From Acarospora socialis (Eukaryota; Ascomycota; Lecanoromycetes; Acarosporales; Acarosporaceae): 64,000 nucleotides of DNA. The notes beneath the pieces are model-generated. The model saw only the letters and a list, made by a program, of their open reading frames with translations. It was not told the DNA's origin and did not search any database. The position numbers were made by a program, and so were the translations under genes. Within the stretch, counting starts at the first letter, position 1; every line of letters starts with the position of its first letter. The stretch spans positions 248,001 through 312,000 of the forward strand of contig JAMYGW020000013.1 of the NCBI GenBank assembly GCA_025617375.2, written 5' to 3'. Positions 24,860 through 35,771 of the stretch are shown in pieces.

Positions 24860-25448
24860 TCAGACCGTGGCCCTCCCCGTGTGTAAGGACCTATGTTTGC
24901 GAAACCTGAAGAACAGGACCGCACTGTAAATAGCACTCAAAAACCACAACAGCATGTTGATCAGGTCGATCCAGACCGCATTCTTCATCCTCTGCACCCC
25001 GGAGCTGCCCGCTGGGTCCACGTGCATATAGATCTTCCCAAACAGGCCGAAAACAGCCACCCACAAGATGCTGGTACCCCGCCATCAGTATCCGAGTCCA
25101 CCGGTGAGGGAGGAGTGGCCACTTACAATAGTACAATGTCCCAGGCGAAGAGGTAGAAGGACTTCAACACAGGGACCATGTAGACGAGGCAGGTCAAGGC
25201 AGACAGCCCGGCAACAACCTCCGCGTAAACCTGGCGAGATAGCTTCAGTATCCAGCTCCACCGAGACCGAAACCCTCACTCACCCATCTGGAGTCACCAC
25301 CTCCGCCATGCTTCCGCGCATAATCAATGTCTGTACCGTAAAGGCCGGCTACGGTGATGGCGAAGACAAACTGCAGGAATCGGAGAACGGCATGTATAAC
25401 CCAACCCACAAAGCCACCACTTGACGATGATCGGTCCTTGAAAGGCAT
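24860..25448 (-). CDS. MARVEL-domain integral membrane protein
   Basis: Three exons, 25448-25284, 25230-25127 and 25070-24860, with introns of 53 and 56 nt; about 159 residues. The product has four hydrophobic segments: VIHAVLRFLQFVFAITVAGLYG, VYAEVVAGLSALTCLVYMV, the segment spliced as WDIVLFILWVAVFGLFG, and WIDLINMLLWFLSAIYSAV. The loop between helices 3 and 4 reads KIYMHVDPAGSSGVQRMKNAVWIDLINMLLW, which is characteristic of fungal MARVEL proteins. These act at membrane junctions or in vesicle traffic. The C-terminus is short and basic (FRFRKHRSLHTGRATV). No neighbour suggests a specific partner. Confidence 0.85.
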
Positions 25449-26090
25449 TAGGAGCTGGGGAATCTTGATACTATTGGATTCGGATTTCCTCTAGATGGTC
25501 ATAACTATGATGATACCCGAGAAGTGACGTGGGTCCTCTGCAAACTGTGTACACAGATGGTGAATGTGTCTTGGCAAAGGTAACTGTTGTGAATGTCGCC
25601 AGGACACTGGATGTGTCTCACGGCAGACCTCTGGTGATGGTTTGGGTGGAGAAGTAGAACAAGATGCGAATGTTCTCCCCGTAACGGCCCAAGGACGGAT
25701 CCGGAGAGATCAATGTTCAACGTTGTTATTATTGTTCACGCCAAAAGGGTGCAAACGGTAGGTATGATGCACGGCGCTTTACCGTACTCGTGATTAGTGT
25801 GGGTAATGGGGAATGCGGGAAGAAGCGAGCCGAAACAGACCAGGGAATAACTGTAGAGACGAGTACGATAAAACGAGTTGGGAGGAATCTCAAGGGCTTC
25901 TGAGCTTCTTATGCAACCTATAAGTGTACCCTCAATTTGAATTGTTTGAAATTGAAAAGTTTCGCCCATTTCGGCGATTGATTGCATATACCACCTTTTC
26001 GCTACTGGGTGGTGCCGCGAGATCGGGAACCTAATAACACAAAATTGTGTCTCACATTGTAAGATCATCATCTAGTGCATGTATTGCTAC
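25449..26090. other. Intergenic region
   Basis: It lies between the MARVEL gene start and the mccA stop, both reverse-strand. No gene or clear regulatory signal was found. Confidence 0.6.
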
Positions 26091-28495
26091 CTACACTTTG
26101 GAATCCTCAAACTCGACTAGTGCCGTGCCCGCTTTGCAAAGATCCTATGAGGGCCGAGTCAGTACAGGCGCGTTTTGGAATAAGGCACAACCACATACCC
26201 CCTTCCTGTGTACAATCTTGGAGATGACCCCATCATGAGGGCTTCTGATAACCGTCTCCATCTTCATACTCTCGATCACCACAAGCGCTTGATCCTTCTT
26301 GACGACAGCACCTTCCTCAACCTCGACACGAAGAACCTTGCATGGCATGGGTGCGACGACGCTCACCGTACCCTCCTTGACGCCCAGAGCCTTGTCTAAC
26401 CAACTAGGAGTGGAGCATTGGAGTCTGTATTGCCGGCCCCGCTGAAAGATGGTCATATCACCGTCGACATTAACAATGGTAGTGTCCAGCCGTGTGTGCG
26501 GATAGAAGCTTGTGAGTGACCATGATATTGGATCAAGCCGTCCTTCAACGGCGGGGTACATTGTACCATTTACCGATATATCAAAAAGACCGGGGCCAAG
26601 CTGTCGGATAACCACTCGCGTGGCGGGGGCTTCACTTCCAGCGCTTGCTGCTTTGTTGACGAAAGAAAATTCGCGTTCCTGGTAGCCAGGGCTGAACCCA
26701 ACGATTGCGCCGGGAGATCCGAACATGTTATCCTTGCCCCTTTCGGCACTCTCTTGTAGGAGCAAGCCCAATGCCGCTTGAGCAAACACCTCATCCGCAG
26801 CCAGTACTTTCTGGAACAGTTCGTCATGATGTTTTTCGATGAAACTGGTCTCAAGTTCGCCAGCAATAAAGGCTTCGTTCGCACATATCCTCTTGAGAAA
26901 TTCGATATTGGTAACCGGCCCGACGACTTCATATCGTTCTAAAGCGGCGAGGAGCCGTTGTATCGCCGAGGTACGTGTAGGTCCTCTCACGATCAGCTTC
27001 GAAATCATAGGGTCATAGTATGATGATATCTCGTCACCGGCGTAAAATCCGGCATCAACACGTACGTTCTCCGTTGTGGTGGGCGTCCGTAAGTGCAGGA
27101 GCCGACCAGAGTCTGGCGTGAAATTGCTACCAACTATCAACCTTGAGTTGATTCTCGATTAAGCAGCGCACTCACAGATCCGGATTTTCCGCATAAATTC
27201 TAGCTTCTACGGCGTGTCCTAGCCCTGCTATCCTGGCTTGGACTTCGTCCTGACGAAGCGGTAATTGTCCCCCTTCTGCAACGATAATCTGCCACCGCAC
27301 CAGATCTTCTCCGGTAACCATTTCCGTGACAGGATGCTCCACCTGCAGTCGAGTGTTCATTTCCATGAAGAAAAATTGGCTAGTCTCATTATCGAATATG
27401 AATTCGACCGTGCCCGCACCTTCGTAGCCAACCGCCAATGCTGCGGCCCTCGCTTTTTGCCATAAATCCTGCCGGACTTCCTCGTCCAAGTGAGGCGCAG
27501 GAGACTCCTCAATAATTTTTTGATGACGCCTTTGGATGCTACAATCCCTTTCGCCCAACGCCACACAGCTGCCATGCCTGTCGGCAAAAATCTGGACCTC
27601 GATGTGCCGTGGTGTGGTGATATACTTCTCGACTAACATGGCATCGTTTCCGAAAGAGTTCCTGGCCTCGGACTTGGCTGATTCGAGCTGCGATGAAAAA
27701 CTTCCAGCATCTCTAACAATCCGCATACCCTTCCCTCCACCGCCTTTGATGGCTTTCAAAAGAACGGGAAAGCCAATCTTCTCGGCCTCGGCCTTGAGGA
27801 ACTCAGGGGCTTGATCTCGGCCATGGTAGCCAGGAATGCACGGCACGCCGGCTGCAGTCATGATATTCTTGGACTCGCTGTGGACGTCAGCTGGAGTGTA
27901 TGGTTAGATAAGAGAAATTCAAACCTCTTGTCTCCCATCGCCTCGATAGCCTCCCATGGCGGACCAATGAAAATGAGCCCCGCCTCCGTACACTTCCTGG
28001 CGAAAGTGGAATTCTCACTAAGCTATATGATAATATTAGATATAGCATTGCTATTATTGGACCTTGGCGAGCACGCACAAAGCCATAGCCAGGGTGTATC
28101 CCCACGCAACCTTCCCTTCTAGCCGCGTCAATGATCCGATCTCCGTCAAGATACGCGCTCGGGTCACCAAGATTGACAGCATATGGAGAGCTCAAGGCAT
28201 GCTGGGATTGTGCATCAGGGTCTGTGTAGATCGTCGTACACCGAATGCCGTGCTCGGAAGCTGTCTTGCGAACGCGGCTGTCATAGGTCTAACATTTAGC
28301 TCAGTGCCACGTAGAGATAATGAGGACATACAGGGCTATCTCGCCGCGGTTCGCGATCAGTATTGAAGTCAAGGGCGTGATACCCGCTGAAGCCTCTCTT
28401 AAGGAAGAGTTGCGTCTCCGGACGTCCAATCTTGAAACGCCGAAGAGGATTCTCCGGGTACCGGAAGCATTGCGAAGAAAGGACCGCAGAGCCAT
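26091..28495 (-). CDS. mccA: 3-methylcrotonyl-CoA carboxylase, biotin-carrying subunit
   Basis: Six exons: 28495-28332, 28277-28079, 28022-27925, 27877-27176, 27126-26199 and 26144-26091; about 714 residues. Introns are 46-56 nt. The enzyme carboxylates 3-methylcrotonyl-CoA with MccB in mitochondrial leucine breakdown. The N-terminus is Arg/Ser-rich (presequence). [17 protein letters not shown] opens the biotin carboxylase domain, followed by [17 protein letters not shown]. The ATP-grasp Gly-rich loop is [34 protein letters not shown] and [14 protein letters not shown] complete the site. Near the C-terminus lies the biotin-attachment motif [11 protein letters not shown] (biotinyl Lys between the two Met). 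The tiny last exon supplies [18 protein letters not shown]. Length and motifs fit a functional protein. ivdA and mccB lie within 6 kb. Confidence 0.97.
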
Positions 28496-29456
28496 GAAAA
28501 CCGTGGCCGCATGCCGTCTCTATCGTCACCTAGCTTTTCACGTTCTTTCCATAATCAATGTACAGGCACGGCGATTGACAAGGAAGCAAAATCTCACTCA
28601 GAAGTCACCCATATGTTAAAGCACCTTAGGTATGGCCCTGCATACTCGGCGGACCGATCGTAACCGACTGTGGGGTAAGGTAAGTTACCGGTACCAAGTA
28701 CGGAGTACGGACGAGGCTAGAGGACAGAGGTCGCGGCAGAGCCATAACCGGCATTTTATACAGAGAATATGTCTAGATGGCATCAACAGCACTCATTTCA
28801 ATGCTTTCAGTATTACACTGATATGATACTACACTGAATATTTAGTTGCAGATTTTTGATGTTGTTTTCTCTGTTGTTATGCGTCCCTTTATCATACTGT
28901 GAAAGGGAGACATTCGGGTGTGTGCTTATCTGGGTTTGCCATCATTTCTGTCCACTGGCCTCGGGAGTACAAAGTGTACTTGTAGGTACCGAGTACCTAC
29001 ATGTTTGCCTAATTGATATCTAAGGTACTCCGTAGGTAGGGCACGAACAAAAAGGTATAGATTGAAAGGTCCAGAACAACACGATAGTCACCGTTGAAAG
29101 TACAGTACAGTATAATAAGATAATTGGAATGACAGTAACATTCGATGCGTGCTTACATCTCTTATAACGGCTCCGAAGAAGGATACTCAATGATCAAATG
29201 ATGGATCTGTCTGTGCCTATTTGTACGAATCGTAGCATGACCGCCTACATACTCTCAAATTAGCGACCTTCCTAGAACACTGCTCCCCTCGACTGCGTAA
29301 GATACCTTTTTCCTACACGCCCATAGTACCACTTTCAGCACCGAAGAAACCCTGACGTCAAGGTGTCGGCCTTAGGGAGCAGACAGACTCACCACGGTTG
29401 CGTATGCCCTCGATCATCTTAGCACAGCTCGTCCGAACTTCGGCCCAACAACCGCC
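28496..29456. other. Intergenic, divergent promoter region
   Basis: It lies between the divergent mccA and the acidic-protein gene. Words TACGGAGTACGGACG (~28,697), GTACCGAGTACCTAC (~28,986) and GGTACTCCGTAGGTAGG (~29,022) are present. No gene is supported. Confidence 0.6.
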
Positions 29457-30281
29457 ATGTCAGACGACGAAGACTATTTTGATGATGACGATGATGACTA
29501 CATCTACATCGACGATGGACCAGTTGCGGAAGCTGTACGTATAATGCATGGACATCTCCACCCTCGCTCATAAGTGGTAATGCAGCGAGCCCCTCGAACT
29601 TCCTTCTAATTCTCGGCGCAGGACGATCTCGCCGAGCACACCATGCACTCGCCTGTTTTGAGAGACCACGACCCTTACGATGATCTTGCTGAGTATTGGA
29701 GCGATTGGGAGTACTATTCAGACGATTACTATGACGAAGCGCCTGCGCGGAGCCAAAAAGACGTGATAAGCAATGAGGTGGATTCGAGGCAGACTGGTGA
29801 AAAGAGGAAGTCAACAGCCATAAAGGTTGGAAGGCGGAAGCGGCAGAAACAGGATTTGGCAGAGGCTAGACATGGAAGAGGCCTTGTTGATCGGACATGT
29901 TTTGAAGTCGGTGGAACTAGATCAAATACCCCCATTGTGGTATGGAGGTCGAAAGAGGAGGCTAAGATTGAACCTGTCACTCGTCAGGGTCACGGGGAAA
30001 GAGTTGCACTTCTCAAGGACTGGAGAGTGAGATTTGGGACGCACTCGCACGATGGTGAGATCAGTCGAAATCCCAACCTCAAGACACGTGATCCAGGTCA
30101 ACCTATCGAATCACAAGCAGATATGGATGGATACCAGGTTGTGGCTACGAGAGTCCCACGGGTCGCGAGAGCACACGCTAGCCCTCCAAGCAGGAGGGAT
30201 ATGCCAGATAGCAACAATAATAGCTCTCCAAAAAGCCGATTGCAGGCCACCCGATCATCTGACGCTGGGCATCCTATTTAA
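29457..30281 (+). CDS. Conserved acidic fungal protein, function unknown
   Basis: Two exons, 29457-29534 and 29622-30281, with an 87-nt intron; about 245 residues. The N-terminus is extremely acidic (MSDDEDYFDDDDDDYIYIDD), and splicing joins GPVAEA to DDLAEHTMHSPVL. A Tyr/Trp/Asp block follows (DPYDDLAEYWSDWEYYSDDY), then a basic nuclear-localisation-like stretch (KVGRRKRQKQ) and VVWRSKEEAKIEPV...GERVALLKDWR. These blocks resemble a Pezizomycotina-wide hypothetical protein I have seen but cannot name. A further 3' exon is possible. It lies inside the mcc/ivd cluster between mccA and ivdA, without evidence that it shares their job. Confidence 0.65.
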
Positions 30282-30732
30282 AGGATGGCCTCGGAGCTTC
30301 GATAATATGGCGGTTACAGCAGCAGTCATGAATATTGCGCTGCTGGCCGAATCCAGGCTCTCTCTACGGGGCAAACGGCGTCTCTGCAGGGAATGAAATG
30401 CAGATGAAGCACTCAGCATCGAACCTAAGCCACAATGAAAGGCTCCAGGTTCTCGTACGTAAGCCACACCGACGACCAAATACAGCCAGCGGCGACTAAG
30501 AAGCAGCAGAGCTCCAATTGGCACACATCAATTGGGGAGTCATAGCATATCTAATGGGATCTGTGAGATACTTACATCACCGGAGTCACGTACTTGCCGT
30601 ACTCCCTAGTCCTATCGTACCGAAAGGCCGTAGCTCGCGAGGCTATACTTTCCCAACTCTTCGCCTCACACGTTACAAAGAATGCTTGTGGTTTTGACGT
30701 TTGAGCAGGGACCGAAAAGGGGCAGTCTTCAT
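30282..30732. other. Convergent intergenic region
   Basis: It lies between the end of the acidic-protein gene and the ivdA stop. An extra 3' exon of the acidic-protein gene may lie here, since frames stay open to about 30,396, but I found no motif. Confidence 0.5.
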
Positions 30733-32262
30733 TTATGTCTGATGACCTTCATTTTCCTTATTGAACGCTCGCCCGATGACCATCCGCCTAATCTCACTAG
30801 TGCCCGCTCCAATCTCATAGAGCTTAGCATCTCGTAGTAATCGGCCCGCAGGAATTTCGTTCACATAACCAACCCCTCCCAGGAGCTGTATGGCATCCAG
30901 TCCGCATTCAGTCGCGCGCTCGGCCGCATACAGGATTGCCCCTGCGCAATCGTGCGTTTTAATGATGCCTTCCTCGTCGACTTGTCTGGCTGTGGTGTAA
31001 GTGTAGGAGCGGGAGGCCTGCATCTTAGTGTACATGTCCGCAAGCTTCCCTTGGACGAGTTGATTATGGGCGATTGGTGTATTGAACTGCTTCCGCGAAT
31101 GGGTATAAGGTAGGACCAGATCCATAGCAGCTTGCATAAGACTACGCCGCACACAGATTAGCAGACTAGCTGATGCCCGAGTGATCGGTACCCACCCTAA
31201 TGGTCCAGCACTGAGAACCAGTCGCTCGATATCCAGGCCTTCCATTAAGACTCTCACGCCGCGGTTCACCTCTCCGAGCAAATTTGCCCTTGGGACGAAG
31301 ACATTATCGAAGATCAGTTCCCCAGTATTCGACCCTCTCATACCGAGCTTATCTAATTTTCTGGCACAAGCGAAGCCCTCGAATCCTTTTTCCACCACGA
31401 AAGCTGTAATGCCCTTTGAGCCCCGCTCAGGTTCTGTCTTCGCGTAGACAACGATGATATCGGCATCTGGTCCCTTGTACACTTCAGCGGCAGCTCACGT
31501 CGACCGTGCCAGGCATGGACTAACATTCGTAATCCACATCTTTGTGCCGTTCAAGACCCACCCACCATCGACCGCTTTAGCTACCGTTTTCATGCTGACA
31601 ACATCCGATCCCGCCGAGTGTTCCGACATTGCCAGAGCCCCAACCGTTTCACCAGATACCAAGCTGGGAAGATATCTCTCTTTCTGCTCGTGAGATCCGT
31701 TGAGGGACAACTGATTGATACATAGCTGAGAATGTGCCGCATATGAGAGACCGATACTTCCTGGCGAGGTGAGAAGCAGGAATTTGGAGGGTTGAGTCTC
31801 GTGTACCTGATGCTCGACTTATTTCTTCCATGACGATGCAATGTGCCTGATAACCCATCGCTAGCCCACCGTAATCCTCTGCGGCAGTAATGCCAAGAAA
31901 GCTTTCCGTCTACATCAGTCATGCATTCTGGACAAGTGTCGGGAAGCTCATACCCAGCATCTCCTAGCTTCCTCCACATGTCCACAGGAAACTCATTGTC
32001 GCGATCCGTGCGAGCAGCAATGTCCTCAGATATTTCTCGCCCTTGACAACCCCATCAGACCACGTATTGAACTCTCTCTGCACCGGAGCATACTCGTGAA
32101 CTCTTGGGTCCGTTCTCTCAGCTCAACCAATTCATCGTGAGTTGGCGGCACAAAGCCCTTTGGATGCTTAGTTGAGGCCGCCCGCCGAAGTTGGCAAGAG
32201 GTTGGGTGTCGCCGACATCGACCCCAATGCCGAGCATATTGCGATAAGGAAGTCCGAATCAT
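30733..32262 (-). CDS. ivdA: Isovaleryl-CoA dehydrogenase
   Basis: Six exons: 32262-32094, 32041-31954, 31901-31807, 31760-31525, 31473-31196 and 31141-30733; about 424 residues, the family's normal length. Introns are 46-54 nt. This mitochondrial flavoenzyme oxidises isovaleryl-CoA to 3-methylcrotonyl-CoA, the substrate of MccA/MccB. An Arg-rich presequence ([20 protein letters not shown]) leads to the acyl-CoA dehydrogenase fold. Visible blocks are [74 protein letters not shown] and [20 protein letters not shown]. The catalytic Glu lies in [35 protein letters not shown] and [17 protein letters not shown] follow. It is transcribed divergently from mccB. Confidence 0.97.
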
Positions 32263-32483
32263 CGTGCGCAGTAATCACGCCGGGCGCATTGAGTCCAAAG
32301 AAATTGTCTCGTCCTGAGAACAAGATGAGATTACGCGTTCGACGAGGTTCAACGGTAACTTACTGGTGTGCGATGAAGCAACATACCCCACGCTCGGCTA
32401 TTGACGGGCCCGGGATACCTAGGTTACGGAGTGAGATACTCCGTATATAATGAAGATACCGTTCGGATGGGATTGGCAGCGTT
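32263..32483. promoter_or_regulatory. Shared divergent promoter of ivdA and mccB
   Basis: Only 221 bp separate the two start codons, so both genes are probably co-regulated. An 8-bp inverted repeat, TACGGAGT (32425-32432) and ACTCCGTA (32438-32445), has a 5-bp spacer and overlaps a TATATAA (32444-32450). The same ACGGAGTAC word occurs in several unrelated intergenic regions, so it may not be pathway-specific. Confidence 0.6.
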
Positions 32484-34534
32484 ATGACTGTCAAGATGGC
32501 CAATGCTGCTCCTCGATGGCTTATTGCAACAATACTGAGACCATGTCATCGTGTCGCTGCCACCAGGACCTCAAAACCTCAGTCATTGCGGCCAGGTCAA
32601 CCACATCGATGTCGCGCAGTCTCCACTCACACATATGCCCACCAGGCTTCACGGGTATCAGCTTTGCCAACCCATGTCGATAGCTCCGCACAGGAATTCC
32701 AGGAGAACTCCAGGCGGATGGACGAGCTTATGGGAAGATTGAACGATCTGCACGCACGGATTGCACAAGGAGGACCTGAAAAGGCTAGGAACAAGCATCT
32801 CTCCAGGGGCAAAATGCTTGTACGTGAGTAGGTTCGCATCTCGAACTTCCCACCTGTCCCTAGGCTGAGATGTCCCTACTATCAGTCGTGTCTCGGCTCT
32901 CATTGATCCCGGGACCTCATTTCTAGAGCTATCGGCTATTGCAGGCTTTGAACTATACCCTGAAGATGACGTCCCTGCGGGAGGAATCATCACAGGCGTA
33001 GGTGTCGTTGAAGGCGTTTCATGTATGGTTGTCGCGAACGACAGCACGTGAGCCTTCCCATCCCGAGGCGAAAGCGCCGACCGAACTCACCACGATACTA
33101 GAGTAAAAGGGGGCACCTATTATCCAATCACGGTCAAGAAACACTTACGGGCACAAGCAATTGCACAGGAGAACCGTAAGTCATGGAATTCCCGCACAAG
33201 ATATATGCTCAGATTCGTTATTCGCAGGACTTCCATGCCTATATCTGGTGGATTCTGGCGGGGCGAATCTGCCTCATCAAGCCGACGTGTTTCCAGATCG
33301 AGAACATTTCGGCCGCATTTTCTTCAATCAAGCTCGAAGTAGGTCGTGCCCGGCTTTAGACTGGCCTTCGGACGTGCTGACGAGAGATAAGTGAGTTCTT
33401 TGGGTATCCCACAGATCTCGGTCGTCATGGGCCCCTGTACAGCTGGTGGCGCGTACGTTCCGGCCATGTCCGATGAGTCCATAATCGTTGAAGATCAAGG
33501 GACAATATTTCTAGCAGGCCCTCCTCTCGTGAAAGCAGCTACAGGCGAGATTGTGAGCGCCGAGAATCTCGGAGGCGGAAAGCTCCACAGCTCTATATCG
33601 GGGGTGACAGATTACTTGGCGGTTGATGATGCGCACGCATTAGTACTGGCCAGGAGGTGCGTGAGCAACCTTAACTGGCCCACGCAGGTCCGGCCACAGA
33701 GGAAGTGGAAAGAGCCACTGTACGACCCACGAGAGCTAGCCGGTATCGTAGGCGTCAATTTGCGGAAACAGGTCTCAGCACACGAAATCATCGCAAGGGT
33801 CGTTGATGGCAGCGAGTTCGCAGAATTCAAACGTGAATACGGCAAGACCCTCGTAACTGGTAGCTGGCATGTTTCCTTGCTATAGTTGAACGCTAATGCA
33901 TGCAGGATTTGGACACATCTATGGTCAGCAGGTCGGCATCGTTGCCAACAACGGCATCTTATTCTCCGAGTCGTCGCTAAAGGGTGCTCACTTCATCGAA
34001 CTCTGCACACAGCGAGGAATTCCACTCGTCTTTTTGCAGAACATTAGTGGCTTTATGGTAGGCGCTGATGCTGAAAAAGGAGGGATCGCCAAGAACGGGG
34101 CAAAACTGGTCACGGCCGTTGCTTGCGCAGACGTGCCCAAGCTTACTGTCGTGTTCGGAGCCAGTGCCGGAGCGGGAAACTATGGCATGTGGTATGTTAG
34201 CACCCTAGCAACCGGATACCGGTTGTTTGCTCACGTCTCTAGTGGTCGAGCCTATTCGCCGCGCTTTCTGTGGATGTGGCCCAACGCAAAGATCGGAGTG
34301 ATGGGGTCGGAACAATTGAGTTCGGTGATGGAGGCGGTGGGCAAAGTCATTGATCCAGAGCTCAAAGCTCGTATTGACCGTGAGAGTGAAGCGACTTTCT
34401 CGTCGGCGAGATTGTGGGATGATGGAATAATACCACCAGCTCACACTAGGCAGGTTCTTGGGTTGGGCCTGAACGCGGCTCTGAGTGGCAGCGTGTCTCC
34501 ACAGACAACAAAGTACGGTGTTTTCAGGATGTGA
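32484..34534 (+). CDS. mccB: 3-methylcrotonyl-CoA carboxylase, carboxyltransferase subunit
   Basis: Seven exons: 32484-32827, 32886-33047, 33102-33175, 33228-33338, 33392-33859, 33906-34191 and 34243-34534; about 578 residues. Introns are 46-58 nt. It transfers the carboxyl group from biotin on MccA to 3-methylcrotonyl-CoA in mitochondria. An Arg-rich presequence precedes [13 protein letters not shown] and [19 protein letters not shown]. Next come [108 protein letters not shown] and [19 protein letters not shown]. All are standard acyl-CoA carboxyltransferase blocks. The start was chosen as the first in-frame ATG; a second Met follows four codons later. Confidence 0.97.
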
Positions 34535-34738
34535 ATTCATCATAGAAGCGAGATGTTCAAGCCAGGCGTCCCACACTCAGGCTGCTCATCTCATTGGTCC
34601 ATCAAGACCATAGATCATGACCGTCATCAAAACGTGTTAATGCTAATCTCTAACAACTCGACACGGAGAACCTCAAGCGTTTCTTCGACCATTAGACTAT
34701 GTGAGGGAACGGAAAACATTGGGACCCCTTCCAATGGT

Positions 34739-35771
34739 TTATAAGATCGTGCATCTCTGCCGTTCTGGTCGTCGTCGACGCCTTGCATGCCGATTAGGCC
34801 GCTCCCTTCTTCGGTGGCTCCCTTCCTGCTCGCGCACCGGTGCCGAGGAGAGGTCCTTGCGAATGATCTGCCTGCAGAGGTTGACAAAGACTTCATCCAC
34901 ATTGGCCCGCCTTCTGGCCGACGTCTCGTAGTATGGAGCGTTGCCCCAGCTTTGCGAAATTGCAAACGCTCGAGCGCGTGACACGGCGCGATCCTCTTCC
35001 AGGTCAGATTTGTTGCCCACAATGACGAGGGGGACTCTCTCGTCATCCTTGATCCGTATGATCTGCTCCCGAAGCTCGTAAAGTTCGTTTAAGCTGCTCA
35101 AGCTCGTAATCGAGAAGACGAGCAAGAAACCCTGACCTATGTGCGAGTCAGACAAATGTGCGGTCAATTAGTTCGTCGCAATACCTGATTTCATATATAA
35201 CTCTCTGCACAGCGGCCAAGTCAGTATCTTTGTTAATGATATGGCAGATTTATGAGGTGAAGGCCAACCTCATTGCAGCTGCTCTCAGATCAGTCACAGG
35301 CTGCACGCCTTATACAGGGTGCCCACTCACTGAACTGTTCGGTTCCGGCGGTATCTAATCTGGAATTGGTCAACTTTACCACACAACCGAGTCAGTGCTT
35401 CATTCACACGCACATTTCCAACATGCATTGCCTGCCCTGTATTCTGTCAGCTTTGTCAAAACCTCCGCTTTACTCGGTTCGTACATCGACTTCGATTTGC
35501 TTTCTATAGGAGTCCTCGATAGTGGGATCATAACTCTCTATCCATACATTCTGTACGAATTGGGCTAGACACCAGTCAGATCAGATATCACTGGCCAGAT
35601 CTTCACTGGATTCCAGTCAGGCAGTCGTACCGGTGAGGCAGCTTTTTCCCACACCGCCTGACTCACACGCACGTCAGTAAACAGGTATGCCTCTGGCAAT
35701 GTGATGGATGATGTACCTGCACCTAGAACGACAATGTGATACTCTCTGCTGTCGCAACGTGTGAGCTCCAT
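34739..35771 (-). CDS. RSR1: Ras-family GTPase of the RSR1/BUD1 (krev-1) type
   Basis: Eight exons: 35771-35717, 35657-35631, 35564-35485, 35436-35414, 35359-35331, 35278-35269, 35204-35185 and 35136-34739; about 213 residues. All seven introns are GT-AG, 48-66 nt, and every phase agrees. Two exons are micro-exons of 10 and 20 nt. The spliced protein shows the P-loop [10 protein letters not shown], switch [17 protein letters not shown], switch [19 protein letters not shown], the guanine motif GNKSDLEED and the ETSAR loop. The tail is strongly basic and ends CTIL, a CAAX box whose final Leu predicts geranylgeranylation and plasma-membrane location. Yeast Rsr1 ends the same way and guides cell polarity; in filamentous fungi this branch is linked to polarised growth. 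The mccB stop lies about 200 bp away, convergently. Confidence 0.95.
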
